Source: CAVQZC01 sp963718315 (GTDB taxonomy: Bacteria > Actinomycetota > Thermoleophilia > Gaiellales > JAICJC01). From it: 64,000 nt of DNA. Below, in pieces: positions 52,030 to 59,608 of the stretch. The stretch is taken from NCBI GenBank assembly GCA_963718315.1, contig CAVQZC010000010.1:62001-126000 (forward strand), given 5' to 3'. Each line of letters begins with the position of its first letter. Within the stretch, counting starts at the first letter, position 1. The position numbers and the translations under genes were made by a program. The notes below the pieces were generated by a model that did no database searches, was not told where the DNA came from, and saw nothing but the letters and a program-made list of their open reading frames with translations.

Positions 52030-52688
52030 CAGCGGCGGAGCATGAAGCCGACCCCGCGGACGGTCTGGATCAGCTGGGGCTCCCCCAGCTTGCGCCGCAG
52101 GTAGGCCACGTACCGGTCGACCACGTTCTCGGTCACAGCGGCGCCGTCGCTCCACACCGCGTCGAGCGCGGCGCGCCGGCCGACGACCTTGCCCGGCCGC
52201 CGCAGCAAGATCTCCAGCAACCCGGCCTCACGCGGCGTCAGGTCGATCTCCACGCCACCGCGCGTTGCCTGCCGCGACTCGAGGTCGAACACCAGGTCGC
52301 CGTAGGCGAGCCGCCGGTTGACCGTCCCGCGCCGGAGCAGCGCCCGCACGCGGGCCACCAGCTCCTCATGCGCGAACGGCTTGACCAGGTAGTCGTCGGC
52401 ACCGGCCTCCAGCCCGGCCACCCGGTCGGACACGGCATCGCGGGCGGTGAGCAGGAGGATCGGCGTGGTCAGGCCCTTCTCGCGGAGCCGGCGGGCGACC
52501 GCCAGCCCGTCCATCCCGGGCATGGTCACGTCCAGGACGATGGCATCCGGTGCGTCGCGCTCGGCCATCGCCAGGGCGGCGCCACCGTCGGCTGCAGAGA
52601 CGGTGTCGTAGCCCTCAGCGCCCAGGGTGCGCTCCAGCATCCGCACCACCGGCCTGTCGTCGTCGACCACCAACACACGTTCGGACAT
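52029..52688 (-). CDS. OmpR-family response regulator
   Basis: A 219-residue regulator: receiver domain (1-118) with V-D-D-D, phospho-acceptor Asp in I-V-L-D-V-T-M-P-G, and the conserved T and K of L-L-T-A-R and V-K-P-F; then a winged helix (about 130-215) ending T-V-R-G-V-G-F-M-L. This MprA/PrrA-like arrangement is first in a five-gene operon with a kinase, a LolA-like protein and an ABC exporter, so it probably controls envelope-stress or lipid-export functions. Confidence 0.93.
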   Translation of the reverse strand: MSERVLVVDDDRPVVRMLERTLGAEGYDTVSAADGGAALAMAERDAPDAIVLDVTMPGMDGLAVARRLREKGLTTPILLLTARDAVSDRVAGLEAGADDYLVKPFAHEELVARVRALLRRGTVNRRLAYGDLVFDLESRQATRGGVEIDLTPREAGLLEILLRRPGKVVGRRAALDAVWSDGAAVTENVVDRYVAYLRRKLGEPQLIQTVRGVGFMLRR

Positions 52689-52784
52689 GGGTCCTGAGTG
52701 TACTCGGACCCATTCACGTCCCTCGGCAACTTCCAGACCTGCGGTTCGTCCAAACCGAGGGATGGGCGGAACCGGTCGTAGCTC

Positions 52785-53735
52785 GTGTTAGGCCTGATCA
52801 TGCGCCGCGCGCTGCTGGCGATTCCGACCCTGCTCGGGATCAGCCTGATCTCGTTCATCCTGGTCAAGCAGATCCCCGGCGACCCGGTGCGGATCGCCTG
52901 CGGCAAGCAGTGCGATCCCAGGTCGCTGGCCCGGCTGCGGGAGGAGATGCATCTCGAGGAGCCGTTGTGGCAGCAGTACATGCTGTTCGTGCGCTCGACC
53001 TTCGATCTCAACAGCCCCCAGAACCAGGAGCTGCTGAGCAAGGGCAAGAACAGCGCCGAGCTGGCGACCGGCGCGATCGGGATCGAGATCATCCTCGGGC
53101 TGAGCATCGGCATCATCGCCGCCATGCGCCACCGGACGCGCGTGGACTCCAGCATGAACATGATCGCGATCCTCTGCTTCGCGGTGCCGACGTTCGTCGT
53201 CGCCGAGTTCCTGTTCGTGTGGTTCACGCTGCCCTGGCCTAACTGGGACTTCTCGAACTGGTTCAACGAGTCGCCGCTGCCGCCGTCGACGTTCTGGGGC
53301 GCCTTCGTGCCCAGCTACTGGGTGCACAACCTGCTCCTGCCATCGTTCGCACTGGCCCTGGCTGGAGTCGGCGGCACCGCACTGCTGATGCGGTCGAGCC
53401 TGCTCGAGGTGCTGCGCGCCGACCACCTGACGACCTCGCTGGCGCAGGGCATGACCCGCGGCAACCTCGTCCGCCACCGGGCGATGAAGCTCGCACTGCT
53501 CCCGGTCGTGACCATGCTGGGACTCGACTTCGGGCGCCTGATCGGCGGCGCGATCGTGGTCGAGATCATCTTCAACTGGCCCGGCATCGGGAGCATGGTG
53601 ATCGGCCAGATCAACGCCCGCGATGCACCGGCCGTGGTCGCCACGGTGACGTTCCTGGCGGCCATCTACGTCGTCCTGAACGCGTTCGTGGACGTGCTCT
53701 ACATGTTCATCGACCCGCGGATCCGCCAGCACTGA
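52785..53735 (+). CDS. DppB/OppB-type ABC transporter permease (no partner genes nearby)
   Basis: A 316-residue product with six membrane helices. It begins with the family signature M-x(3)-I-M-R-R-A-L-L-A-I-P-T-L-L-G-I-S (GTG 52785; an internal ATG lies at 52800), and the EAA-type coupling motif is in L-A-Q-G-M-T-R-G-N-L-V-R-H-R. In dipeptide/oligopeptide importers DppB pairs with DppC, ATPases DppD and DppF, and a binding protein; none of these flank it. Either the rest lies outside the window or this copy is a remnant. The next gene is convergent. Confidence 0.85.
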   Translation: MLGLIMRRALLAIPTLLGISLISFILVKQIPGDPVRIACGKQCDPRSLARLREEMHLEEPLWQQYMLFVRSTFDLNSPQNQELLSKGKNSAELATGAIGIEIILGLSIGIIAAMRHRTRVDSSMNMIAILCFAVPTFVVAEFLFVWFTLPWPNWDFSNWFNESPLPPSTFWGAFVPSYWVHNLLLPSFALALAGVGGTALLMRSSLLEVLRADHLTTSLAQGMTRGNLVRHRAMKLALLPVVTMLGLDFGRLIGGAIVVEIIFNWPGIGSMVIGQINARDAPAVVATVTFLAAIYVVLNAFVDVLYMFIDPRIRQH

Positions 53736-53743
53736 CGGCGACG

Positions 53744-54904
53744 CTACGCCGGCGCGGCGACCAGGTCGCGCACCCGCACCTGTTCGCTGAGCAGGCGCCG
53801 GAAGCGAGCGCCGTCCTCTCCCACCCACGCGCCGCACAGGGCGCGGCCGGCCGGGTAGCAGATGATGTAGGTGCGCGAGGTGGGGTCCTTCATGAACCGG
53901 AGGACGTGCGCCGAGATCTGGGGCGTCATCAGCGCCCACCGCTCCATGTACGCACGGATCTCCTCGTCGCTCGCCCCCTCCTCATGCAGCATCAGAGATG
54001 CGTTCACCTCGGCCCAGGCGCACGGCTCGATCGCCTCCTCCACGGCGAGAGCCTGATGGAGGTCGAACTGGATCCCTGCGCCGCGGGCCAGCTCCGCCAA
54101 CTCCTCCGCCGCACCGCCGGCCAGAAGCACCGACGGGGCGAGCTTGGCGATGCCCTCAGCGATCAGCGACTGCGGGGTCGGCACCAGCACGATCGACTCT
54201 TCGAGCAGCCCGCGGTCTCTGACCAGAGCCTTCTCCTTCGCGCAGCGCTCGGTGTGATGCCCGGGGTATGCCTCGTGGGCGGCAATCGTCAGCAGCTCGA
54301 CCACCGGCATCGGCAGGTCGATGTTGATCTCGATCTGGCTGCGGTAGCCGCCCCCGTAGGAGCAGAACGCCATCCAGGGCACGTCGCGGACGATCTTCAG
54401 GTCGACGCCTTCGCCGTCGGGCAGATCGACCACCCTGTGCGTCCACTCGCGCGCCACCTCGAGCACCGACGCCGTGAACGGCTCGACCTGCTCGGCCGGG
54501 ACCCGTTGCGCCTCGCGGGCACGCTGGTAGCGCTCGGCGAGCGTGCCCTCGCCCGGAAGTAGCTCCTCGAGCTCGGCGTGGGCCGCCGCGAAGACCGATT
54601 CGTCGGTATGGGTCGGCCTGACGCCGTAACAGGCCTCGACCTCGTCGGCGTACGACTGCCCCTCCTCGGCCAGCGCGCCCGCGTAGGCCCGCAGGCCAAC
54701 GACCTGATCGCGCAGCCAGCCGTCGCCCAACTCGGCGAGCATGGCCTCCGCCTCGTCGACCAGCACGCGCGGGTCGGCCGGCGGCTCGGCCTCGACCGCT
54801 GCCGCCAGCTCCGGTGGCCCGTAGTAGGCGTCGACCACGCCCTCGACATGCCTGCCGAGCTGCAGCCCCAGCCGGAGGTAGCGCTCAACGACCGCGTCAC
54901 TCAT
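53744..54904 (-). CDS. DUF885-like putative zinc hydrolase
   Basis: A 386-residue cytosolic protein, nearly all helical. The sequence H-E-A-Y-P-G-H-H-T-E at about residues 213-222 matches the HExxxGHH motif of DUF885-type putative metalloproteases, in which the Glu and three His bind zinc. The following E-E-S-I-V-L and the late Y-P-A-G-R-A-L-C-G are also family-like. Natural substrate unknown. ATG 54904 with TAGGCT 6 nt upstream. Confidence 0.7.
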   Translation of the reverse strand: MSDAVVERYLRLGLQLGRHVEGVVDAYYGPPELAAAVEAEPPADPRVLVDEAEAMLAELGDGWLRDQVVGLRAYAGALAEEGQSYADEVEACYGVRPTHTDESVFAAAHAELEELLPGEGTLAERYQRAREAQRVPAEQVEPFTASVLEVAREWTHRVVDLPDGEGVDLKIVRDVPWMAFCSYGGGYRSQIEINIDLPMPVVELLTIAAHEAYPGHHTERCAKEKALVRDRGLLEESIVLVPTPQSLIAEGIAKLAPSVLLAGGAAEELAELARGAGIQFDLHQALAVEEAIEPCAWAEVNASLMLHEEGASDEEIRAYMERWALMTPQISAHVLRFMKDPTSRTYIICYPAGRALCGAWVGEDGARFRRLLSEQVRVRDLVAAPA

Positions 54905-54910
54905 CGGCCA

Positions 54911-54916
54911 AGCCTA
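54911..54916 (-). promoter_or_regulatory. -10 box TAGGCT for the DUF885-like gene
   Basis: Minus strand, 6-nt gap to the ATG at 54904. Confidence 0.5.
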
Positions 54917-54935
54917 CGGCAGAGCGAGGGCGGCG

Positions 54936-56213
54936 TCAGTCGCCGGCGTCGGAGAGCAGCGCCGGCCGCGCCCGCTCGCGCGCCTCGTCGAGCTCCGCCA
55001 CGCGGACGTCGCGGGCGTGAACGTCGATCGGCTCCACGATCGCGATCTCGCGCCCGCCACCGGTCGCGCCGTGCTCCTCGAACCGGCGCGCCGTCACCAG
55101 CACCCGACCCTCGAGCGAGCCGACCGACGCGTTGTACGCCTCGACCGTCGAGTTCAGGCGCTTACCGACCACCTGGATGTGCTCGGCGTACTTCGCCAGG
55201 CGGTCGTGCAGCTCGCGGCCCAGCTCGGAGACCGCCCGGGCGCCGTCGGCGACCTTCTCCTGCTGCCAGCCGTAGGAGACAGCGCGAAGCAGCGCGATCA
55301 GCGTGGTCGGCGTGGCGATCAGCACCGACTGGTTGACGCCCTGTTCGATCAGGCCCGGCTCGGCCTCCAGCGCGCCGTTCAGGAAGTGCTCGCCGGGCAG
55401 GAACAGGAACACGAAGTCGGGAGCCGACGGGAACTGCGACCAGTAGCTCTTGGCCGACAGCTTGCGGACATGCTCCCGCAGCAGCCGTGCGTGTGTCTTC
55501 AGATGCGCCACACGCTGATCCTCGTCGGTTGCCTCGTAGGCATCGAGGAAGGCGGTCAGCGGCGCCTTGGCATCGACGACCACGTGCTTGCCACCGGGCA
55601 GGTTCACGATCAGGTCGGGCCGCAGCGTCTGGCCGTCGGCAGTCACGGTGCTCTGCTCGACGAAGTCGCAGTGGGCCATCATGCCGGCCATCTCCACCAC
55701 CCGCCGGAGCTGCATCTCGCCCCAGCGACCACGGGTGTGGGGCTGGCGGAGAGCGGCAACCAGGGATCCGGTTTCGCCGCGCAGGCGGTCCTGCTGCTCC
55801 GCCAGGAGGCGCAGCTGCTCGTTGAGGGCGCCCGACGTGCGCACCCGGTCGCGGTCCAGCTTCTCCAGCTGGCCGTCCACCTTCGTCAGCGACTCACGGA
55901 TCGGCGCCACCAGCTGCTCCACGGCCTTCTCGCGCTTCTCGAGCTCCCCCCTGGCCTCGGTCTGGTAGCGGCCGAGCGATTCCCGGGCGAGGGCAATGAA
56001 CTGCTGGTTGTTGCTGCGCAGCGCGTCGGCCGACAGCGCCTTGAACGTCGCCTCCAGCCGGCGATCGGCCTCCTCAACGGCACGCACGCGCTCGTCGGAT
56101 GCCAGGCGCTGGTGGTGCAGCTCGGCGCGCAGCGCCAGGATCCGGCCGCGCAGGGCCAGCGCCACGAGGGCCGCCCCGATCAGGCCTCCTACGATCAACC
56201 ACACCACGCTCAT
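54936..56213 (-). CDS. rmuC: DNA recombination protein RmuC
   Basis: A 425-residue protein: one N-terminal membrane helix (2-22), a long coiled coil (about 25-140, ending at R-L-R-G-E-T-G-S-L), then the RmuC core with H-T-R-G-R-W-G-E-M-Q-L and the nuclease-like P-D-L-I-V-N-L-P-G-G-K-H-V-V-V-D-A-K-A-P (D and D-x-K pair), then F-L-P-G-E and W-Q-Q-E-K. RmuC limits inversions at short inverted repeats, but its precise activity is not settled. The ATG at 56213 follows GGAGGCAGG; an in-frame ATG six codons upstream is less likely. Confidence 0.93.
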   Translation of the reverse strand: MSVVWLIVGGLIGAALVALALRGRILALRAELHHQRLASDERVRAVEEADRRLEATFKALSADALRSNNQQFIALARESLGRYQTEARGELEKREKAVEQLVAPIRESLTKVDGQLEKLDRDRVRTSGALNEQLRLLAEQQDRLRGETGSLVAALRQPHTRGRWGEMQLRRVVEMAGMMAHCDFVEQSTVTADGQTLRPDLIVNLPGGKHVVVDAKAPLTAFLDAYEATDEDQRVAHLKTHARLLREHVRKLSAKSYWSQFPSAPDFVFLFLPGEHFLNGALEAEPGLIEQGVNQSVLIATPTTLIALLRAVSYGWQQEKVADGARAVSELGRELHDRLAKYAEHIQVVGKRLNSTVEAYNASVGSLEGRVLVTARRFEEHGATGGGREIAIVEPIDVHARDVRVAELDEARERARPALLSDAGD

Positions 56214-56277
56214 CTCCTGCCTCCATCTCAAACGAGAGCCGGACGTTCAAGAATGGCAGGCGGGTCGGACGGAGCGG

Positions 56278-56688
56278 TCAGGCCCAGTCGCCGGAGGCGC
56301 CCGCGGCGGCCAGGGCGTCGGCCCGGTGGACGTAGTCCTGCATGTGGACGATCAGGCCGTCGCGGAGCGTGAAGAGGACGCACGCCTGCCCGCGGTCGGG
56401 ACCGTCCGGCGTCGGCCCGATGCCCGGCGCGCGCACGGACATGACGACGTGGTCGCCCGCGCCTACCAGCTCCAGCGCTTCAACCGCGGGCATCCGGCCG
56501 GCCCGGGGGCCCGCCACCTTCAGCACCTGCTCCCGGTTGGCACAAACCCACTCCGGGACGATGCCCACGTGCTTGACGTCGGGAGCGAGCACGGCCTCCA
56601 TGCGTTCCACATCCCCCCGGCGCATCGCGTCCAGCCAATCCGAGAAGACGATCTCGATGTTCGACCGGTGTACGCCTTCTGACACCAC
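56278..56688 (-). CDS. SnoaL/NTF2-like domain protein
   Basis: A 136-residue protein with the NTF2-like cone fold: a long helix with V-F-S-D-W-L-D-A-M-R-R-G-D-V-E-R-M-E, followed by strands that carry V-L-A-P-D-V-K-H-V-G-I, then D-H-V-V-M-S-V-R-A and L-R-D-G-L-I-V-H-M-Q-D-Y. Such proteins are polyketide cyclases, isomerases or ligand-binding proteins; the substrate is unknown. GTG start, leaderless. Divergent from the methyltransferase with overlapping promoters. Confidence 0.82.
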   Translation of the reverse strand: MVSEGVHRSNIEIVFSDWLDAMRRGDVERMEAVLAPDVKHVGIVPEWVCANREQVLKVAGPRAGRMPAVEALELVGAGDHVVMSVRAPGIGPTPDGPDRGQACVLFTLRDGLIVHMQDYVHRADALAAAGASGDWA

Positions 56689-56694
56689 GTTCGC

Positions 56695-56704
56695 ACTGTA
56701 CCGT
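56695..56704. promoter_or_regulatory. Overlapping divergent -10 boxes
   Basis: ACTGTACCGT holds TACAGT on the minus strand (56695-56700, 6 nt before the GTG at 56688) and TACCGT on the plus strand (56699-56704, 10 nt before the ATG at 56715), sharing two bases. The two genes cannot be transcribed from these boxes at the same moment. Confidence 0.55.
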
Positions 56705-56714
56705 TCGCCGGGTC

Positions 56715-57575
56715 ATGGCCGACGTCGCGGGAGACTGGAAGTGGGATGAGACACTGTTTGCGGGCAGTGCGCGGTACTACGCGACCGGCCGTTTCGCCTA
56801 CCCGGTCGAGCTGGCCGAGGCTGTCCGGGCCGAGCTGAAGCTGGACGGCACCGGCCGCCTGCTCGACATCGGCTGCGGACCGGGATCGCTGACCCTCCTG
56901 CTGGGGCCGCTGTTCGCGGCTGCCGTCGGAGTCGACGCCGACGCCGGCATGGTCGAGGAGGCTGCGCGGCAGGCGAGCGAGCTGGGGCTGAAGAACGTCC
57001 GCTTCGAGGAGCTGCGGGCGGAGGATCTCCCAGGCGACCTCGGGACGTTCCGGGTCGCCAGCTTCGCCCAGTCCTTCCACTGGATGGACCGCCCCCGCGT
57101 GGCCGCCGCCGTGACGCAGATGCTGGAGCCGGGCGGCGCCTGGGTGCACGTCCACGCGACCACCCACCGCGGCACCCGTGACAGCGGCCCGCCGCTGCCC
57201 TACCCCGAGCCTCCGCGCGACCGGATCGACGACCTCGTGCGCGCCTACCTGGGACCGGTGCGGCGTGCGGGCCGTGGCATCTTGCCCAAGGGCCCGGCCA
57301 GCGGCGAGGACGAGATCCTCTCCGCGACCTCCCTGGAAGGTCCGCGGGAGCTGACCGTCGGCGGGGCCCGGGTGCTGGAGCGATCCGAGGACGAGGTGGT
57401 CGCCTCGATCTTCTCGCTCTCCTCCGCGACGCCGCACCTGTTCGGGGAGCGCGTGGCCGAGTTCGAGGCCGACCTCCGCCGGCTGCTGCGAGAGGTGGCG
57501 CCCGACGGCCGCTTCAGCGAGCGGACGCGCGAGATCGCCGTCTCGATCTGGCGCGTGCCCGAGACGGGTTCCTAG
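56715..57575 (+). CDS. Class I SAM-dependent methyltransferase
   Basis: A 286-residue protein: motif I L-L-D-I-G-C-G-P-G-S at about residues 49-58, the acidic loop G-V-D-A-D-A-G at about 75-81, and a later F-H-W-M-D typical of the Methyltransf_11 type. Acceptor unknown. The last codons share a CTAG with the convergent gene. Confidence 0.87.
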   Translation: MADVAGDWKWDETLFAGSARYYATGRFAYPVELAEAVRAELKLDGTGRLLDIGCGPGSLTLLLGPLFAAAVGVDADAGMVEEAARQASELGLKNVRFEELRAEDLPGDLGTFRVASFAQSFHWMDRPRVAAAVTQMLEPGGAWVHVHATTHRGTRDSGPPLPYPEPPRDRIDDLVRAYLGPVRRAGRGILPKGPASGEDEILSATSLEGPRELTVGGARVLERSEDEVVASIFSLSSATPHLFGERVAEFEADLRRLLREVAPDGRFSERTREIAVSIWRVPETGS

Positions 57576-57985
57576 GCCGGGATCGGCAGGCGGTCGGGCG
57601 CGACCTCGGCCTGCCGGGCCGTGTCGCTGAACATGACGCCGCGCGAGTAGTGGGCGTCGAGCAGGTCGCGGCGGAGCAGCCGCGGGAACCGTTCCAGGAA
57701 GCGGTCGAAATCGGTGAGCTCCGGCGCGATCGACATGTGATGCGCCACGGCCCGTACCCAGGCGATGGTCATCGTGACGTGGAAGCGCTCCGGCGCGCCA
57801 TGCGCCGCGGCCATGTGGGACAGGATCCGGGCAGCCCGCTGCGCGGCGTCCTCGATGCCGTGCTCTGCCACCAGCGCGAACGCCAGCCGCACATGCTCGC
57901 GGTGGCCGAACGGCTCAACCCGGCCGTGCGCGACGGCATCGATGTAGGCCGCGTTCGCATTGCGTGGGGTTCCTGAGTCAGGCAT
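57572..57985 (-). CDS. Conserved protein of unknown function
   Basis: A 137-residue product starting at ATG 57985 (MPDSGTPRNANA). It is mostly helical; the stretch F-G-H-R-E-H-V-R-L-A-F-A-L-V near residue 27, plus further His in the second half (H-V-T-M, A-H-H-M), suggests a metal- or ligand-binding helical protein. A similar family occurs in many actinobacteria, but I recall no function. Its TAG overlaps the methyltransferase TAG on the other strand (CTAG, 57572-57575). Confidence 0.62.
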   Translation of the reverse strand: MPDSGTPRNANAAYIDAVAHGRVEPFGHREHVRLAFALVAEHGIEDAAQRAARILSHMAAAHGAPERFHVTMTIAWVRAVAHHMSIAPELTDFDRFLERFPRLLRRDLLDAHYSRGVMFSDTARQAEVAPDRLPIPA

Positions 57986-58020
57986 GGCTCGAACGCCGGC
58001 GGGGTACGATCCCTCCCCCA

Positions 58021-58091
58021 GCGGGCGTAGCTCAATGGTAGAGCAGAAGCCTTCCAAGCTTACGACGGGAGTTCGATTCTCCTCGCCCGCT
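58021..58091 (+). tRNA. tRNA-Gly (anticodon TCC)
   Basis: A full cloverleaf: acceptor GCGGGCG/CGCCCGC (58021-58027/58084-58090), D-stem GCTC/GAGC, anticodon stem 58046-58050/58058-58062 with the 7-nt loop CTTCCAA (58051-58057; anticodon TCC), and T-arm 58067-58083 with TTCGATT. The anticodon stem has a G-A mismatch at its outer pair (58046/58062). Discriminator T at 58091; CCA is not encoded. Confidence 0.95.
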
Positions 58092-58110
58092 TTCTTCTTC
58101 TTCTTCTTGT
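58092..58110 (+). terminator. Pyrimidine tract after the tRNA
   Basis: Right after the tRNA comes TTCTTCTTCTTCTTCTTG, a TTC repeat. There is no separate hairpin; the T-rich tract may help termination or processing. Confidence 0.35.
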
Positions 58111-58148
58111 CCTCGGGTTCATCTAGGGCTCTAGACGGAGGTGATCGG

Positions 58149-58789
58149 ATGAACGACAAGCCCAACTGGCGGGTCGCGCGCCTCGACGATATCGAGCGAC
58201 GCGGCAGAGACATCCCGGTGCGCGAGCACCTCGGGATCCACGCATTCGGAATCAACGCCTTCACGCCCGGCGAGGACGGCACGCTGATCGGCGAGCACGA
58301 CGAGGCCGGGTCGGGCCAGGAGGAGCTCTACATCGTGCTCGACGGGAGCGCGACCTTCGAGATCGACGGCGAGGAGTTCGACGCGCCGACCGGAACGCTG
58401 GTCGTTCGTCGCGCCGGAGGCGCGGCGTAAGGCGACCGGGGAGGGAACCGTCCTCGCCATCGGCGCGACGCCCGGCGAGGCGTACGAGGGCGTCGACTGG
58501 GGTGACGCCTGGCCCTTCCACAGCGAGTCGATGAAGGCATACCGCGAGCAGCGGTACGCCGACGCGCTGGAAGCGGTCCGCGGCGCCCTCGAGCGCATGC
58601 CGGATCACGCGGGGTTGAACTACAACTACGCGTGCTTCGCAACGCTCGCAGGGCGACACGGACGACGCCACGTTCGCCCACCTCCGGCGGGCGGTCGAGC
58701 TGCGTCCTCGGTTCCGGGACGACGCACGCAGAGACGACGACTTCGCCGCTGTGCGCGACGACCCCCGGTTCGAGCAGGCTCTTCGCTGA
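58149..58789 (+). pseudogene. Cupin plus TPR-like protein gene with two frameshifts
   Basis: The ATG at 58149 follows GGAGGTGATCGG, an almost perfect Shine-Dalgarno. The first about 85 codons are a cupin half (G-S-G-Q-E-E-L-Y-I-V-L-D-G-S-A-T-F-E-I-D-G, then A-P-T-G-T-L-V-V-R). At about 58415-58425 the sense moves to a second frame (ARRKATGEGTVLAIG, then a TPR-like helix pair with YADALEAVRGALERMPDH), and at about 58640 to a third (GDTDDATFAHLRRAVELRP to FEQALR, stop 58787-58789). Restored, the product would be about 213 residues, a cupin with a TPR-like tail. As it stands it is interrupted at about residue 94. Confidence 0.75.
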
Positions 58790-58814
58790 GCGGGCCGCTC
58801 TCCTCGGCCGGTCA

Positions 58815-59348
58815 TTAGTACCCGAGAGCGTCGAACGCGGCCGGATACACGATCCGGCCGGCGACGTCGGCGCTGTATCCCGTCAGCCGCTTGACCATGA
58901 ACGCCTCGTCGGGGATCTTCGGATGCGGAGAGATGAAGCCGAGCACGCTCGCCTTCTCGAAGCCGAAGCGAGGGTAGTACGCGGGAACACCCTCGACCAT
59001 GACGGCGGGCTCGCCCGCTTCCTCGGCGCGGCCGAGCGCGTCCCCGATCAGCCGCGTTCCCACACCGACGCGCTGGCGGTCAGGCCGAACCGACATCGGC
59101 GTCAGGTTGAGAATCCTTGGACGGGATCCGCCCTCAACACCGACCCAGCTGAGCATGACGTGCGCGATAACGCCCGAGGAGTCCTCGGCAACCAACGCCA
59201 GCTCCGGAACGAACTCGTCCGACGCCCGAATGCGCTCGACGAACGCCGCGACCTCGTCGGGGTGATCGACGAACGCCGCGCGGACCACCTCTGCGATCAC
59301 GGAATGGTCGGCGTCGCACTCCGGACGGATGACGATGCCCTCGGCCAC
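58815..59348 (-). CDS. GNAT-family N-acetyltransferase (YhbS-like)
   Basis: A 177-residue enzyme: I-R-P-E-C-D-A-D-H (strand 1), L-T-P-M-S-V-R-P-D-R-Q-R-V-G-V-G-T-R-L (the acetyl-CoA R/Q-x-x-G-x-G/A loop) and A-Y-Y-P-R-F-G-F (substrate side). The C-terminal G-R-I-V-Y-P-A-A-F is typical of YhbS relatives. Acceptor unknown. GTG 59348 with TACCAT 7 nt upstream; a 20-bp palindrome lies over its -35 region. Confidence 0.88.
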   Translation of the reverse strand: MAEGIVIRPECDADHSVIAEVVRAAFVDHPDEVAAFVERIRASDEFVPELALVAEDSSGVIAHVMLSWVGVEGGSRPRILNLTPMSVRPDRQRVGVGTRLIGDALGRAEEAGEPAVMVEGVPAYYPRFGFEKASVLGFISPHPKIPDEAFMVKRLTGYSADVAGRIVYPAAFDALGY

Positions 59349-59355
59349 GGCGGCG

Positions 59356-59361
59356 ATGGTA
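59356..59361 (-). promoter_or_regulatory. -10 box TACCAT for the GNAT gene
   Basis: Minus strand, 7-nt gap to the GTG at 59348. Confidence 0.45.
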
Positions 59362-59373
59362 CTGGAGGCACGC

Positions 59374-59393
59374 CCGGCCCCGGCCGGGGCCGG
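59374..59393. repeat. Perfect 20-bp GC palindrome
   Basis: CCGGCCCCGG|CCGGGGCCGG. It covers the position expected for the -35 of the GNAT promoter, so it may be an operator; a compact cruciform is also possible. Confidence 0.6.
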
Positions 59394-59465
59394 CTCGCTC
59401 CCGATGTCCGATACCCAACATATCTCCTCCCTCAGGTTGACGGGGCGGACGCTACGGCCGAGCCG

Positions 59466-59506
59466 CTCGCGGTGGCATCGGGGAAACCCCTCGCGGTCGG
59501 GGAAAC
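59466..59506. repeat. Imperfect tandem repeat upstream of the metallophosphoesterase gene
   Basis: CTCGCGGT (59466-59473, 59490-59497) and TCGGGGAAAC (59478-59487, 59497-59506) each occur twice in the same order, with 4 bp lost from the second copy. Confidence 0.55.
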
Positions 59507-59596
59507 GATCTGGCCCCCCGAACCGTTGTCTGGTCGTATGGCCTCCTTCAGGCAGATGGGTGTTCGACCCTATTCGCGCAAACCGGCAACGTCCCG

Positions 59597-59602
59597 TACC
59601 CT
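59597..59602 (+). promoter_or_regulatory. -10 box TACCCT for the metallophosphoesterase gene
   Basis: TACCCT lies 6 nt before the GTG at 59609 (3 nt before the tandem GTG at 59606), so 59609 is the likelier start. Confidence 0.5.
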
Positions 59603-59608
59603 GTCGTG

